Assembly: GCA_947374535.1 (NCBI GenBank)
Contig: CANCCJ010000061.1
Coordinates: 1 to 15,137 of the forward strand
Origin: Comamonadaceae bacterium
GTDB lineage: Bacteria > Pseudomonadota > Gammaproteobacteria > Burkholderiales > Burkholderiaceae
Length of the DNA: 15,137 nt
Direction: 5' to 3'
In this document: positions 1 through 8,506 of the stretch, in pieces
Layout: every line of letters starts with the position of its first letter
Position numbering within the stretch: the stretch's first letter is position 1
Notes under the pieces: generated by a model
The model's database searches: none
What the model saw: only the letters and a program-made list of their open reading frames with translations
Told to the model about the DNA's origin: nothing
Program-made: the position numbers and the translations under genes

Positions 1-1313
1 ATCAGTGTCATGCCATTGCGCAGGGCTGCCTCGCGCAGTTGTGCTTCGCTGGCTTTGTTGTGGATGAGGGCGCGGATATCGTCGTTGGTGGTGAGCAATT
101 CAAAAATGCCAGTGCGACCTTGGTAGCCGCTGTGACCGCATGTGTCGCAGCCTTTGCCACCACAGTGAGTGCAGGTTTTACGCAACAGGCGTTGGGCCAA
201 CACGCCCAAGAGCGATGAGCTGAGCAAGAAAGGCTCCACCCCCATGTCGGTCAAGCGGGTGATAGCGCTGGCGGCATCGTTGGTGTGCAGCGTGGCCAAC
301 ACCAAGTGGCCGGTGAGCGAGGCTTGAATGGCAATTTGTGCGGTTTCGTAGTCACGAATCTCGCCAATCATGATGATGTCTGGGTCTTGGCGCAGGATGG
401 CGCGCAGCGCCTTGGCAAAGTCCAAATCAATTTTGGGGTTGACCTGCGTTTGGCCCACGCCTGACAGCTCATATTCAATCGGATCTTCCACCGTCATGAT
501 GTTGTTGCGCGTGGCGTCTAGCCCTTGTAGGGCGGCGTACAGCGTGGTGGTCTTGCCCGAACCTGTGGGCCCTGTGACCAAGATGATGCCGTGCGGCTGT
601 TTGACCAAGGTTTCAAAGCGCTGCAGTGTGTGGCCTTCCATGCCCACCGCGGGCAGGGTGAGCTTGCTCTCGCTCTTGTCGAGCAAACGCAGCACCGCAC
701 GTTCGCCATGCGCACTCGGTAGGGTGGACACGCGCACGTCAATGGCGCGTTGGCCCAAGCGTAACGAAATGCGACCGTCTTGCGGTAAACGTTTTTCGGC
801 AATGTCCAACTCGGCCATGATCTTTAGGCGCGAAATCAGCGCCGCATGCAAAGCCCGGTTGGGCTGCACCACTTCGCGCAGCGTCCCGTCCACACGGAAG
901 CGCACGCTGCTGTGGCGCTCGTACGGTTCAATGTGAATGTCACTCGCGCCATCGCGTGCAGCTTGCGTGAGCAGCGCGTTGAGCATGCGGATGATGGGCG
1001 CGTCGTCGGCGGCTTCGAGCAAGTCTTCCACGGCGGGCAGCTCTTGCATCATGCGCGTGAGGTCGGCGTCGCTCTCCACTTCGCTCACCACGGCAGCAGC
1101 GTTGCTGTCGGCCTGTGCGTACGCTTCGCTGATGCGCTTGGCCAGCGTGGCTTTGTCGGTGTATTCAAACGATTGCACCGCGTGGCGGCGGGTGACTTCA
1201 CTCCATGCGCTCAGGTCAGGTGCGTCGCTGTGCCACAGGGTGAGTGTGTGGTCATCGTCCTCCAGCAACAGCTGGTGGGTGCGGGCAAAGGCATAGGGCA
1301 GCGGGCGGCGCAT
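1..1313 (-). CDS. gspE: Type II secretion assembly ATPase GspE (C-terminus cut by window edge)
   Basis: Cytoplasmic hexameric ATPase that powers pseudopilus assembly and is anchored to the inner membrane through GspL. About 437 residues are visible and the reading frame stays open to the left edge; family members are usually 450-500 residues, so only the tail is missing. Visible motifs are Walker A GPTGSGKT at residues 248-255, the Asp box around DIHIEPYE, and Walker B ending in GEIRD at about 317-321. Tetracysteine CTHCGGKGCDTC lies at 381-392, with only four residues between the CxxC pairs, whereas the classical family has a much longer loop. The start ATG lies 3 bases after the gspD stop with no Shine-Dalgarno sequence, which suggests translational coupling. 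It is the last visible gene of the operon; gspF is expected next, outside the window. PilB is a less likely alternative because the context is entirely gsp. Confidence 0.96.
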   Translation of the reverse strand, partial: MRRPLPYAFARTHQLLLEDDDHTLTLWHSDAPDLSAWSEVTRRHAVQSFEYTDKATLAKRISEAYAQADSNAAAVVSEVESDADLTRMMQELPAVEDLLEAADDAPIIRMLNALLTQAARDGASDIHIEPYERHSSVRFRVDGTLREVVQPNRALHAALISRLKIMAELDIAEKRLPQDGRISLRLGQRAIDVRVSTLPSAHGERAVLRLLDKSESKLTLPAVGMEGHTLQRFETLVKQPHGIILVTGPTGSGKTTTLYAALQGLDATRNNIMTVEDPIEYELSGVGQTQVNPKIDLDFAKALRAILRQDPDIIMIGEIRDYETAQIAIQASLTGHLVLATLHTNDAASAITRLTDMGVEPFLLSSSLLGVLAQRLLRKTCTHCGGKGCDTCGHSGYQGRTGIFELLTTNDDIRALIHNKASEAQLREAALRNGMTL

Positions 1314-1316
1314 GGT

Positions 1317-3428
1317 TTATTGGGGGGCTTTGGTTTCTTCGTTTAACTTTGGCACGGGCACGGGCACCGGCGCAGGCGGCAACACCGGCGCATTACCAGA
1401 ACCCAAGATGGGGTTGAAGCCAGGTTGCGCTGTTTGTTGCAAGCCCATCATCTGCTGGTAACGGTTGTTGCTCAGCGCGTCAGAAGCCGCCGCATCGCGC
1501 ATGACGACGGGGCGTAAGAAGACCATCAAGTTTTTCTTGCTGCGTGATCGACTTTCGCTTTTGAACAGCCAGCCCAGCACGGGAATATCGCCAAAGCCCG
1601 GTACTTGGGAGGCCCCACCGGCGTACTCATCCGACAGCAAACCACCTAACACGATGATGGAGCCATCGTCTACCAAGACGTTGGACTCGATGCTTCGCTT
1701 GTTGGTGATCAGGCCCATAGATGACCCCACAGAGTTGGGCACCACACTGGACACTTCTTGAAAGATCGTCAGCTTGACCGTGCCGGTTTCACTGATTTGC
1801 GGTTTGACCTTCAAGGTCAAGCCCACGTCTTTACGTTCCACTGTTTGGAATGGGTTGACCGACCCGTTGGTTGTGTTGTTGTTGGTGTATTGACCCGTCA
1901 CGAAAGGCACGTTTTGGCCGACGACGATTTTGGCTTCCTCATTGTCGATGGTCATCAAGGTGGGTGTCGACAACACATTGCCATCGCCGTTTTGCTGTAA
2001 GAACGTGGCCAAGCTGCTGAGCACATAGGTCCCGTTGATTTGCTTGGCTGATCCAATGTTCAATCCACCGCCGAGCACGCCCAGTGCGGTGCTGCCGCCC
2101 GAGGCGCCAATGATGTTGCCTTGTCCAATGGCGGTGCTGATGGGGTTGTTGAAGTTGGTGCCAATGATGCCCACCGTGCCGCCTGATTGGCCTGCCGCGG
2201 TTTGCCACTGAATGCCCATTTGTGCGGCCTTGTCGGCGTTCACCTCGGCAATCAAGCTCTCGACCATCACTTGCGCGCGGCGCTGGTCAAGCATGTCAAT
2301 CACGGCGCGCAGCTGGCGGTACTGCGGTTCAGGGGCTGTGATGATGAGTGAGTTGGTGGCCGTATCAGCTTGAATTTGCCCGCCGGTGGTCGAGCCGGTT
2401 GTGGCGGGGGTTGGGCTCGTCACATTGCTTGTCAAAGAAGGCTGTGCGCCTGTACCGCCGGAGGCTTGTCCACTCACGGCCGCTCGCAACGTTGTGGCTA
2501 GTTTGGTGGCATCGGCATTTTTCAAATACACCACATGGATGTTGCCGCTGGCATTGGTGCCGCTGGGTTGGTCGAGTTTGGCCACCAAGGACTTGACCAG
2601 TGCCACGCGTGCAGGGTTGGCTGCACGCAAAATGAGGGTGTTGCTGCGTGACTCGGCCAGCAGCGTGGTTTTGTATTCGGCCCCGGCTTGGCCAGGTGTG
2701 CCCGTGTTGGGAGCCATGCCGTTGCCCGATTCCACCAAGCGCAAGACCAAGGGTGCTAAATCAACGGCGATGGCATGTTTGAGCTGAATCACCTCGACAT
2801 CGCTGGCGTTGGAGACATCGAGCGTCGCGATGATGCGACCGATGCGCTGCAAGTTGTCGGCATAGTCGGTAATGACGATGCTGTTGTTGCCCGGGTTGAC
2901 GTTGATGGTGTTGTTGGGGCTGATGAGCGGGCGCAACACGGGTACCAAGTTGTTGGCCTGTTCAAAGTTGAGCTTGAAGATGTGTGTGACGATTTGGCCG
3001 TTGCCAGTGCCACCGCCCACTTTATCGATCTCTTGAACGTTACCGCCTTGCAGCTTGGCATCGGCTTCGGGCACGATTTTGTAGAGTCCCTTGGTTTCGA
3101 CCATGGCAAAGCCTTGCAAGCGCAAGGCGGCCAAAAACTGGTTCCATGCTTCGTTGGCCGATACCGGCAATTCCGTGCTCAGGTTGATCGTGCCTTTGAC
3201 GCGAGGATCGACCACCAGATTGCGGTTAGACAGTGTGGCCAGCGTGCGCGCGACTGACTCGATTTCAGCATTCACAAAATTGAGCGTGATGGGCTGTTGC
3301 TGTGGGGAGGCCTTTTTGGCTGGAGGGGCGGCTTGCGTGAGTGACAGCCCAAGTAAAGCCGGTGCGAGGCCCAAGCCCAGGGCAAGTGCCAAGGCCGAGG
3401 GTTGAAAGAACGTGTGTTGTTTAGCCAT
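1317..3428 (-). CDS. gspD: Type II secretion system outer-membrane secretin GspD
   Basis: Forms the multimeric outer-membrane channel through which folded exoproteins leave. The 703-residue protein starts with a Sec-type signal (positively charged MAKQ, Leu/Ala core, likely cleavage near LTQAA). By family knowledge, N0 lies at about 46-125, N1 at about 145-205, N2 at about 210-288 and N3 at about 295-385, the last carrying a Gly/Ser/Thr-rich insertion at 318-350. The secretin domain covers about 390-640. Its hallmarks are VLSTPTLMTIDNEEA at about 485-499, VPGFGDIPVLGWLF at 609-622 and KKNLMVFLRP at 631-640. The C-terminal tail ends in a Pro/Val-rich run (PVLPPAPVPVPVP, 681-693) where a pilotin-binding S-domain sits in some systems. 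The gene lies 7 bases after gspN and 3 bases before gspE. Confidence 0.97.
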   Translation of the reverse strand: MAKQHTFFQPSALALALGLGLAPALLGLSLTQAAPPAKKASPQQQPITLNFVNAEIESVARTLATLSNRNLVVDPRVKGTINLSTELPVSANEAWNQFLAALRLQGFAMVETKGLYKIVPEADAKLQGGNVQEIDKVGGGTGNGQIVTHIFKLNFEQANNLVPVLRPLISPNNTINVNPGNNSIVITDYADNLQRIGRIIATLDVSNASDVEVIQLKHAIAVDLAPLVLRLVESGNGMAPNTGTPGQAGAEYKTTLLAESRSNTLILRAANPARVALVKSLVAKLDQPSGTNASGNIHVVYLKNADATKLATTLRAAVSGQASGGTGAQPSLTSNVTSPTPATTGSTTGGQIQADTATNSLIITAPEPQYRQLRAVIDMLDQRRAQVMVESLIAEVNADKAAQMGIQWQTAAGQSGGTVGIIGTNFNNPISTAIGQGNIIGASGGSTALGVLGGGLNIGSAKQINGTYVLSSLATFLQQNGDGNVLSTPTLMTIDNEEAKIVVGQNVPFVTGQYTNNNTTNGSVNPFQTVERKDVGLTLKVKPQISETGTVKLTIFQEVSSVVPNSVGSSMGLITNKRSIESNVLVDDGSIIVLGGLLSDEYAGGASQVPGFGDIPVLGWLFKSESRSRSKKNLMVFLRPVVMRDAAASDALSNNRYQQMMGLQQTAQPGFNPILGSGNAPVLPPAPVPVPVPKLNEETKAPQ

Positions 3429-3435
3429 ACGTGTG

Positions 3436-4278
3436 TTAACCCATTTTCAAAATCGATTTGGCGCCTTGGCGTTGGCCAAGGATGTTCAATAAATTAGACA
3501 GCGCTGCTTCCGCGTCAGGTGCCGCAGAGGCCTCACCGCTGAAGCTCAGACGCCCGTTGTGCAGTTGACCTGTGCCTTGCAAAAGCAAGCTGCCTTCGAG
3601 CGTGTCGAGGTTGAGCGCTATGGCATCACCCCCCTGCAAACGCAAACGGTAGCTGCCCAAGGGGCGCAAGGTGGACAAGCGTGTCGCTAGCTTTTGAAGC
3701 TGTAGCTCTGCTTGGCCTTGCAGTTGTGATTGACCGGCTTGTTGGGTCCACTGCAAACGGGTGGTTTGCAGTTGCAGCTGCCCTTCGGGTTGCACGGTGT
3801 TCCAAGGCGCACCTAAACCCACGAGCCAAGTGGCAGGCCAGTTTGACGTGTGGTCACTCACCTGCACCTGCACGCCATGCCACAGGGGGGACACATCGAT
3901 GCGCACAGGCTGCGGCGTGCAGCAGGTAGAGGCCACTGAGACGCTGAGCGCTAGGTGCAGGTGAGCCCAATCTAGGTGAGGGCCGAGCTGCCATGTCACG
4001 CGGGTGGGCAGTGTGGAGGTGGTGTTGGGGCGCGCCGTGTTGGTCGTCTTGGCAATGTTGAGCGGGCCTTCGTTGAGCACCCACTGGGCGGAGCCATGCC
4101 ACACCGTGCCTTGCGGATCTTGCAGCAGCACCCGTTCACCGCTGGCCTGCGCGACAGCCTGTGTCAGCCAATGGGCTGGCGCTTGGGTGATGAGGGCCAA
4201 CGCCAGACCCACGCCCGCGCCTGTCCATGCCCAGTGTGTGCTGGCCTTGGGATGGGCTGTTGGGGTGAGGCGTTGCAT
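3436..4278 (-). CDS. gspN: Type II secretion system protein GspN
   Basis: Bitopic inner-membrane accessory protein present in only some T2SS operons; its role is poorly defined. The 280-residue product has one N-terminal hydrophobic segment at about residues 18-36 (GAGVGLALALITQAPAHWL). A periplasmic region follows with the family-typical GTVWHGSAQWVL and a C-terminal SLLLQGTGQLHNGRLSFSGE stretch. The C-terminus (LLNILGQRQGAKSILKMG) fits the family pattern. It lies between gspM and gspD, the standard position when gspN is present. A 28-base gap separates it from the gspM stop, the widest gap inside the operon. The chosen ATG is the first in-frame start after gspM; no strong ribosome binding site confirms it. 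Confidence 0.9.
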   Translation of the reverse strand: MQRLTPTAHPKASTHWAWTGAGVGLALALITQAPAHWLTQAVAQASGERVLLQDPQGTVWHGSAQWVLNEGPLNIAKTTNTARPNTTSTLPTRVTWQLGPHLDWAHLHLALSVSVASTCCTPQPVRIDVSPLWHGVQVQVSDHTSNWPATWLVGLGAPWNTVQPEGQLQLQTTRLQWTQQAGQSQLQGQAELQLQKLATRLSTLRPLGSYRLRLQGGDAIALNLDTLEGSLLLQGTGQLHNGRLSFSGEASAAPDAEAALSNLLNILGQRQGAKSILKMG

Positions 4279-4306
4279 TTGGACGGGTTAATGGACTTTG
4301 CTGGCG

Positions 4307-4813
4307 TTAAGGCGCTGTGCCACGAGTGGGCAAGTGCAACACCATGCTGCCGTCCCACGTCACCACAGGCGGGGTTATGGCAGATGCCGTGCCGGTCGTG
4401 TTGCTGCGCGTCAAGTGCGCTTCTAAGGGTAAGGCTTGTGCTTGGCTACGGGCTTGTGCCACCCAGTCGGCCAGTGTGGATGCGGGCACCGCTTTGAGTT
4501 GAACGGCGACACGGTCACCCTGCACGTTCAGTTGCATTTGCGTATTAGGTGTGAGGCTTTGCAGTGTCTGCAACGCTTCGTCACGCGACAGTGGGGTGCG
4601 TGCTTGCAATGCTATGGCCTGCGCTTGCAGGGCCAACATATACGCCTGTTGTTCACCCAATCGCGCGCGATGGAGGTCGCTGTCGCGCAAGGTGTTGACT
4701 GCGGGTGCGATGGCGATTGACCAAAACAACAACAGGCCGAACAGAGCCCCCAGTACCGACACGCTGCGTTGCTCGCGTGGGCTCAAGGCTTGCCAACGGG
4801 CACGTAATTTCAT
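4307..4813 (-). CDS. gspM: Type II secretion system protein GspM
   Basis: Small bitopic inner-membrane protein that dimerises and binds GspL in the platform. The 168-residue product has a short cytoplasmic N-terminus with SPREQRSVSVLGAL, typical of the family. One membrane helix lies at about residues 19-40 (LGALFGLLLFWSIAIAPAV). A predicted Ala/Gln/Leu-rich coiled coil follows at about 45-90, then a small periplasmic ferredoxin-like domain with DRVAVQLKAVPASTLADW. The start ATG overlaps the gspL stop as ATGA, which implies translational coupling and fixes the start. Confidence 0.93.
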   Translation of the reverse strand: MKLRARWQALSPREQRSVSVLGALFGLLLFWSIAIAPAVNTLRDSDLHRARLGEQQAYMLALQAQAIALQARTPLSRDEALQTLQSLTPNTQMQLNVQGDRVAVQLKAVPASTLADWVAQARSQAQALPLEAHLTRSNTTGTASAITPPVVTWDGSMVLHLPTRGTAP

Positions 4814-6018
4814 TTAGCGCCCTCCGTCTGTAAAACCCAGGTGTCGTTGCCGTCTTGACGCAGGCTCAGGCCTTGTGCCTTGAATCGAGCTACGGCAGAG
4901 GGGTTGCTATCCAGCGCGATACCTTGCACGCGCAGTGCGTGGTTGGCGAAATGAATTTGTGAAGGGGTTTGTCCTGCGGGCAGCACGTCAGCCAAGGCCG
5001 CGAGCATGGGCTCTAAGTCTGTGCTGGAGGTGGCGCCAGAATTTTGTTGCAACACATCTACCTCGCGTTGCATTTGCAGCGGCGCATCGATGACCAAGGT
5101 TACCGATGGGAAGGTGGTTTTCAAAATGCTGTGCAGCGAGGCTTGTTGTGCATCCAAGGCACTGCGCTCGCGCCAAGCCAAAGCGTTGAGTCCCAGCACT
5201 TGCAAGGCGATAAAAGCGCCCACGCCCCAGCGCACAGGCTTCCACGCCGGTGCATACAGTAAGGTTTGCCATGTGGCTTGCAGTTGGCGCTGCGTGCGCT
5301 GCGCGCGGCCTTGTGCCCATTCGCCCTGCGCCAAATCCCACTCGGATTGGCTGGCTTGGACCCAGCGCTGTGCCGCACTTTGCAGTGTGGGCTGGCGTTG
5401 CAGGGTGCTTTGCACGCGCGCCACCATGGCGGGTTCAGCTTGAATTTGCAGATCGTCTTGGCTCAGCGCCGCAAAGCTGCGCCACTGGGCCGTGTTGGGC
5501 GGCAGCAGCGTTACACCTTGCGCGTGGCAAAGCACGCTTTGTGAATGGTCGGGTTCGCCCATCACATGCAAGACGGGGGCGTTGCTGGGCGATAGCTCGG
5601 GTGTGAGACGTTGAACGGTTAGGCCAACGGCTTGTAGCGGCGCGAGGACTTCACGCAGCCATGTCTTGTCGCACACGGCTACCCAAGCTTCACCGCCTGT
5701 GCGGGCCACGCCCTCGGCTTGGGGGTCAAGCACGATGTGCAGGTGTTGTGGGTCGTCGAGCAAGCGGTCTTCGAGCAAACCATGCAACACGTTTGGCAAA
5801 CGTGGGCCATGGCTGGCGGGTGGCAGCTGCACACGCAGCCAAGCCAAACGAGTGTGCGGCACCACAGCCACCACTTCGCCTGCATGGGTTGACAACGTAG
5901 CAGCCACCCCGATGGCTTGGCGTAACACGCTGTGCCCATCCGAGTGAACGTGTGCATAGCCCGTTGCAGCGGCATTGGCATAGTGGGGGAGCGCGATGAT
6001 CAACATGAGAACCGTCAT
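4810..6018 (-). CDS. gspL: Type II secretion system protein GspL
   Basis: Inner-membrane platform protein that links GspE in the cytoplasm to GspM and the pseudopilus. I place the start at 6018, where ATG overlaps the gspK stop as ATGA, giving 402 residues that begin MTVLMLIIALP. The frame stays open for eight more codons upstream, but that start would lie inside gspK. An actin-like cytoplasmic domain occupies roughly residues 1-230, with the family motif DLAQGEWAQ at about 228-236. One membrane helix lies at about 262-282 (PVRWGVGAFIALQVLGLNAL). A periplasmic ferredoxin-like domain ends in GLSLRQDGNDTWVLQ. The stop overlaps the gspM start. Confidence 0.93.
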   Translation of the reverse strand: MTVLMLIIALPHYANAAATGYAHVHSDGHSVLRQAIGVAATLSTHAGEVVAVVPHTRLAWLRVQLPPASHGPRLPNVLHGLLEDRLLDDPQHLHIVLDPQAEGVARTGGEAWVAVCDKTWLREVLAPLQAVGLTVQRLTPELSPSNAPVLHVMGEPDHSQSVLCHAQGVTLLPPNTAQWRSFAALSQDDLQIQAEPAMVARVQSTLQRQPTLQSAAQRWVQASQSEWDLAQGEWAQGRAQRTQRQLQATWQTLLYAPAWKPVRWGVGAFIALQVLGLNALAWRERSALDAQQASLHSILKTTFPSVTLVIDAPLQMQREVDVLQQNSGATSSTDLEPMLAALADVLPAGQTPSQIHFANHALRVQGIALDSNPSAVARFKAQGLSLRQDGNDTWVLQTEGAK

Positions 6019-6971
6019 TGTAGAGAGCCAGACTCGCGCCAAAGCACTTTCAAGTCTTGACCTTCACGCTGCACCCAAGAGCGTTCTTGCAGGGTGGTTT
6101 GTGGCATGCGCAAGCGACCTAGCACTTCAAAGTAACGGGTGCTCACGCTGTGCGTACCCTCTAGGCTGACGGGGCGGCCCAAGGCTTTTTGAAAGGCGTC
6201 GACGCTGGGCCAGTGTTGACGCTCGCGCTGTTGCACCAAGCGCTGCGCGTCGGCCAGGCCCAGCCCCGGTACGCTGGCGTACAGCACTTGAACGCTGGCG
6301 GTGTTCAGGTTGACAGGGGTGCGTGTGGGCAGTACGGTGATGTGGGGGCTGAGCGTTAGTAAGGCTTGCGGTGACAGGCCCAACCAGCTGAGTTGCGCCA
6401 CGCGCTGAGGCATGAGGGGGGCGTTGCTGCTTTGCCTTTGTGCGGCGAGCAAACCTTGGGTGAATAGGCTGAGTTGGGCTGGTGGTATGCCGAGCGCATC
6501 AAACAGGCGCTCAAATGCGAGCAAGGTTTTGTCATCGAACCGATCCCCTAGCAGCAAATTGGTCACGTTGAGGCGACCTTGCAGGTCGTTCACCTGTCCT
6601 GACAACAACACTTGTTGGGCGAGTTTGTCATCTTCCCCTGCGTTGTCTGTGCTGTCGGGCAAGGCAGCCAAGAAACTTGACAGTCGCGATTCTTGCAACG
6701 GGACGGCCCACGGCTCTGCCAAGTGGTCAGCGGGCGAATTGATATCGCCCGCGCGCGCGTCTTCGCGCAAGATGACGCGCGCCCAGTCGAGCGCGCCTGT
6801 CAGCAGCCAGCGCGCTTGGGTGCGTTGCCGCTCCGCACTTTCAACCTCGATGGATTTCCATTGCTGCCAAAGCGCGCCTGCGGCAAAGGTGGCCACCAAA
6901 GCCACCGTGAGCATGGCCGCCAGCAGCGCAGCACCGCGTTGCTTGGTGGGACTGTGTGCAACGTGCTTCAT
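6015..6971 (-). CDS. gspK: Type II secretion minor pseudopilin GspK
   Basis: Large minor pseudopilin that caps the pseudopilus tip with GspI and GspJ. The start at 6971 is chosen because its ATG overlaps the gspJ stop (ATGA); the product is then 318 residues. The prepilin peptidase site is QRG|AALLA at residues 11-18, followed by a hydrophobic helix. The usual Glu at mature position 5 is absent and replaced by Ala, as is characteristic of GspK. The SAM-like region shows the helix-hairpin-helix-like VNLNTASVQVLYASVPGLGLADAQRLV and the upstream GRLNVTNLL motif. Length and position match the family. It is translationally coupled to both neighbours. Confidence 0.95.
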   Translation of the reverse strand: MKHVAHSPTKQRGAALLAAMLTVALVATFAAGALWQQWKSIEVESAERQRTQARWLLTGALDWARVILREDARAGDINSPADHLAEPWAVPLQESRLSSFLAALPDSTDNAGEDDKLAQQVLLSGQVNDLQGRLNVTNLLLGDRFDDKTLLAFERLFDALGIPPAQLSLFTQGLLAAQRQSSNAPLMPQRVAQLSWLGLSPQALLTLSPHITVLPTRTPVNLNTASVQVLYASVPGLGLADAQRLVQQRERQHWPSVDAFQKALGRPVSLEGTHSVSTRYFEVLGRLRMPQTTLQERSWVQREGQDLKVLWRESGSLQ

Positions 6972-7675
6972 GTTTTGGTGTTGCTGAAGTTGGGGCGCAC
7001 CCAATCCAGGGTGAGGCGGCCACGCACGCCGGTGTTGGCGGGTAGGTCAATTTGCAGGCGAATGGCGTCGGGTAAAGCGCCTGGGCCCGTAGCAGTGGTT
7101 TGTGGCGTGAGCGCCGGCGCGCTGCTGCTGGGTGCGTTTGTGTCTGAATTGCCCGCGCTAGAGAGCGGGTTGGTCCAAGCGTTGCCACGAAAGTAGGTGA
7201 GCTGCCATGCGTCGAGGGGTAGGAGCCCCGTTTCAAATGCCGCATCGTCGTTGCTGGGGTTTTGGCCCCAGCGCTCGGCTTGGATCCACGCTTGTTGCAG
7301 GGTGGCGCGCGTTTGTACGGGGGCCGATTGCCAGCGCAACCATTGGTTGTTGCGCAGCGTCCATGCGACCACCCAAAGGCCAGCATCTGCACCGTCCGCA
7401 CGCCAAGCCGTGGCACGGCGGGTCAGGCGCAGTGTGCGGCCATCCCAGTTCACCCCTGCCTCGTTGAGGCTGGGCAAGGGCTGCACGGCGTTGAGGTCGG
7501 CTTGCCATTGGGCAAGCACGGTTTGTAATACGGCAGTTTTGTCAACCTGCGCTTGTGTGATGTCGCGGCTGCGCATGAGACTGTCGAGCCCACGCCAGCT
7601 CAAACCGGCCAGCACCGCCATGAGGGTGATGGCGATGAGCAGTTCAATGAGGGTGAAGCCGCGTTGCTTTTGCAT
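6968..7675 (-). CDS. gspJ: Type II secretion minor pseudopilin GspJ
   Basis: Minor pseudopilin of the tip complex. The 235-residue product starts with a textbook type IV prepilin leader, MQKQRG|FTLIELL, with Glu at mature position 5 and a hydrophobic helix. The preferred ATG at 7675 shares its A with the gspI stop (TGATG). A TTG one codon upstream could also start and would add one Met. The body shows family-like features such as ALVQ/WQADLNAVQ and the RRATAWRADG...LWVVAWTLRNNQWLRW region (about 85-118). A Ser/Ala/Thr-rich low-complexity stretch near 175-200 precedes the last strand. The stop overlaps gspK. Confidence 0.93.
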   Translation of the reverse strand: MQKQRGFTLIELLIAITLMAVLAGLSWRGLDSLMRSRDITQAQVDKTAVLQTVLAQWQADLNAVQPLPSLNEAGVNWDGRTLRLTRRATAWRADGADAGLWVVAWTLRNNQWLRWQSAPVQTRATLQQAWIQAERWGQNPSNDDAAFETGLLPLDAWQLTYFRGNAWTNPLSSAGNSDTNAPSSSAPALTPQTTATGPGALPDAIRLQIDLPANTGVRGRLTLDWVRPNFSNTKT

Positions 7676-8031
7676 CAATAACGCCCCAGCACCGTGGTGA
7701 TGTTCAACACAGGCGTGGCGGCGTCAAACACTTGGGCATCTACGCGGCGAAACGCGGGGTTGGGTGTGGTGCGCACGGTCAGCATCACTTCAAAGTTGCG
7801 TTCGACTTGTGGGCAGGGCACGCTTGAGTTGCCCACGCCAGGCAGTTGTTGAGATAAGCGAAGTTGGTTCAAGGCGTTGTCTGCGCAAATTTGCGCAAGC
7901 AGCACATCGGCTTGGCGTTGCGCGTTGCGCGTGAGCGCGCCGCTGACTTTGAGCCCGCTCATCAAGGTGATGGACACGATGGCCAACGCCACCAACACCT
8001 CGATCAACGTGAAACCTCGCTGCGTCTTCAT
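7675..8031 (-). CDS. gspI: Type II secretion minor pseudopilin GspI
   Basis: Minor pseudopilin that initiates the tip complex with GspJ and GspK. The 118-residue product carries the leader MKTQRG|FTLIEVLVALAIV with Glu at mature position 5. A Cys pair (C49, C73) could form a disulphide in the periplasm. Size and the QADVLLAQICADNALNQLRL segment fit GspI. The start is fixed by an ATGA overlap with gspH; a longer reading frame extends about 68 codons upstream into gspH and is not credible. The stop shares its A with the gspJ start. Confidence 0.94.
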   Translation of the reverse strand: MKTQRGFTLIEVLVALAIVSITLMSGLKVSGALTRNAQRQADVLLAQICADNALNQLRLSQQLPGVGNSSVPCPQVERNFEVMLTVRTTPNPAFRRVDAQVFDAATPVLNITTVLGRY

Positions 8032-8486
8032 GGCACCACTTTGAAAGGCTGTAAGCCATCTGTGCCAATACGCAAGGTGGGCGTTGATGGGGTGTTGTTG
8101 GCCGAAGTCACATTCAGCGTGATGCGGGTAGGCGCAAGGATGGGTTCTGGTCCGAGGATTACCAAGTTGACGGTGGCGGTGTTGGGTGATGGCACTGCCG
8201 TGCTGACCACGGCTTGTGTGCCAGCGGTTAACCAAGCTTCGGTGCGGGTGGTCAGTGGGCTTCGAATGGCAAACCCCTCAGGGGTGGGCTGCCACACCAC
8301 CGCCACACCACTGGTGCGCGATTGGGCGCGGGCCGCTTCGAGTAGGGCGATGAGGCGTTGCGCTTCGCGCTCTAGTTGGGTTTGGCTGCTGTCACGCAGC
8401 GAGAGGCTGACACCGGCCATGGCAAAGCCGATGATGGCTAACACCACCAACAGCTCCAACAGGGTGAGGCCGTGCTGGCGCTGCAT
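8028..8486 (-). CDS. gspH: Type II secretion minor pseudopilin GspH
   Basis: Minor pseudopilin that links the GspG fibre with the tip. The 152-residue product has a prepilin leader MQRQHG|LTLLELLVVLAII with Glu at mature position 5. The first mature residue is Leu rather than the usual Phe, and His replaces the common Arg before the Gly. The EREAQRLIALLEAARAQSRTSG helix end, the GVAVVWQPTPEGF strand and the GLQPF C-terminal motif are typical of GspH (GspH/FimT family). It lies 20 bases after gspG and overlaps gspI by ATGA. Confidence 0.94.
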   Translation of the reverse strand: MQRQHGLTLLELLVVLAIIGFAMAGVSLSLRDSSQTQLEREAQRLIALLEAARAQSRTSGVAVVWQPTPEGFAIRSPLTTRTEAWLTAGTQAVVSTAVPSPNTATVNLVILGPEPILAPTRITLNVTSANNTPSTPTLRIGTDGLQPFKVVP

Positions 8487-8506
8487 GGCTGATTGGCGCG
8501 CGCGTT

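Noticed and set aside
370..1346. Three overlapping plus-strand frames opposite gspE
   Set aside because: gspE motifs (Walker A, Walker B, tetracysteine) are read cleanly on the minus strand; the plus frames have no domain.
2775..3257. Plus-strand 160-codon frame opposite gspD
   Set aside because: Shadow of the gspD secretin frame; no start signal and no family resemblance.
3976..4497. Plus-strand 173-codon frame across the gspN/gspM junction
   Set aside because: Antisense to two genes; Cys/Arg/Gly-rich composition typical of shadow frames.
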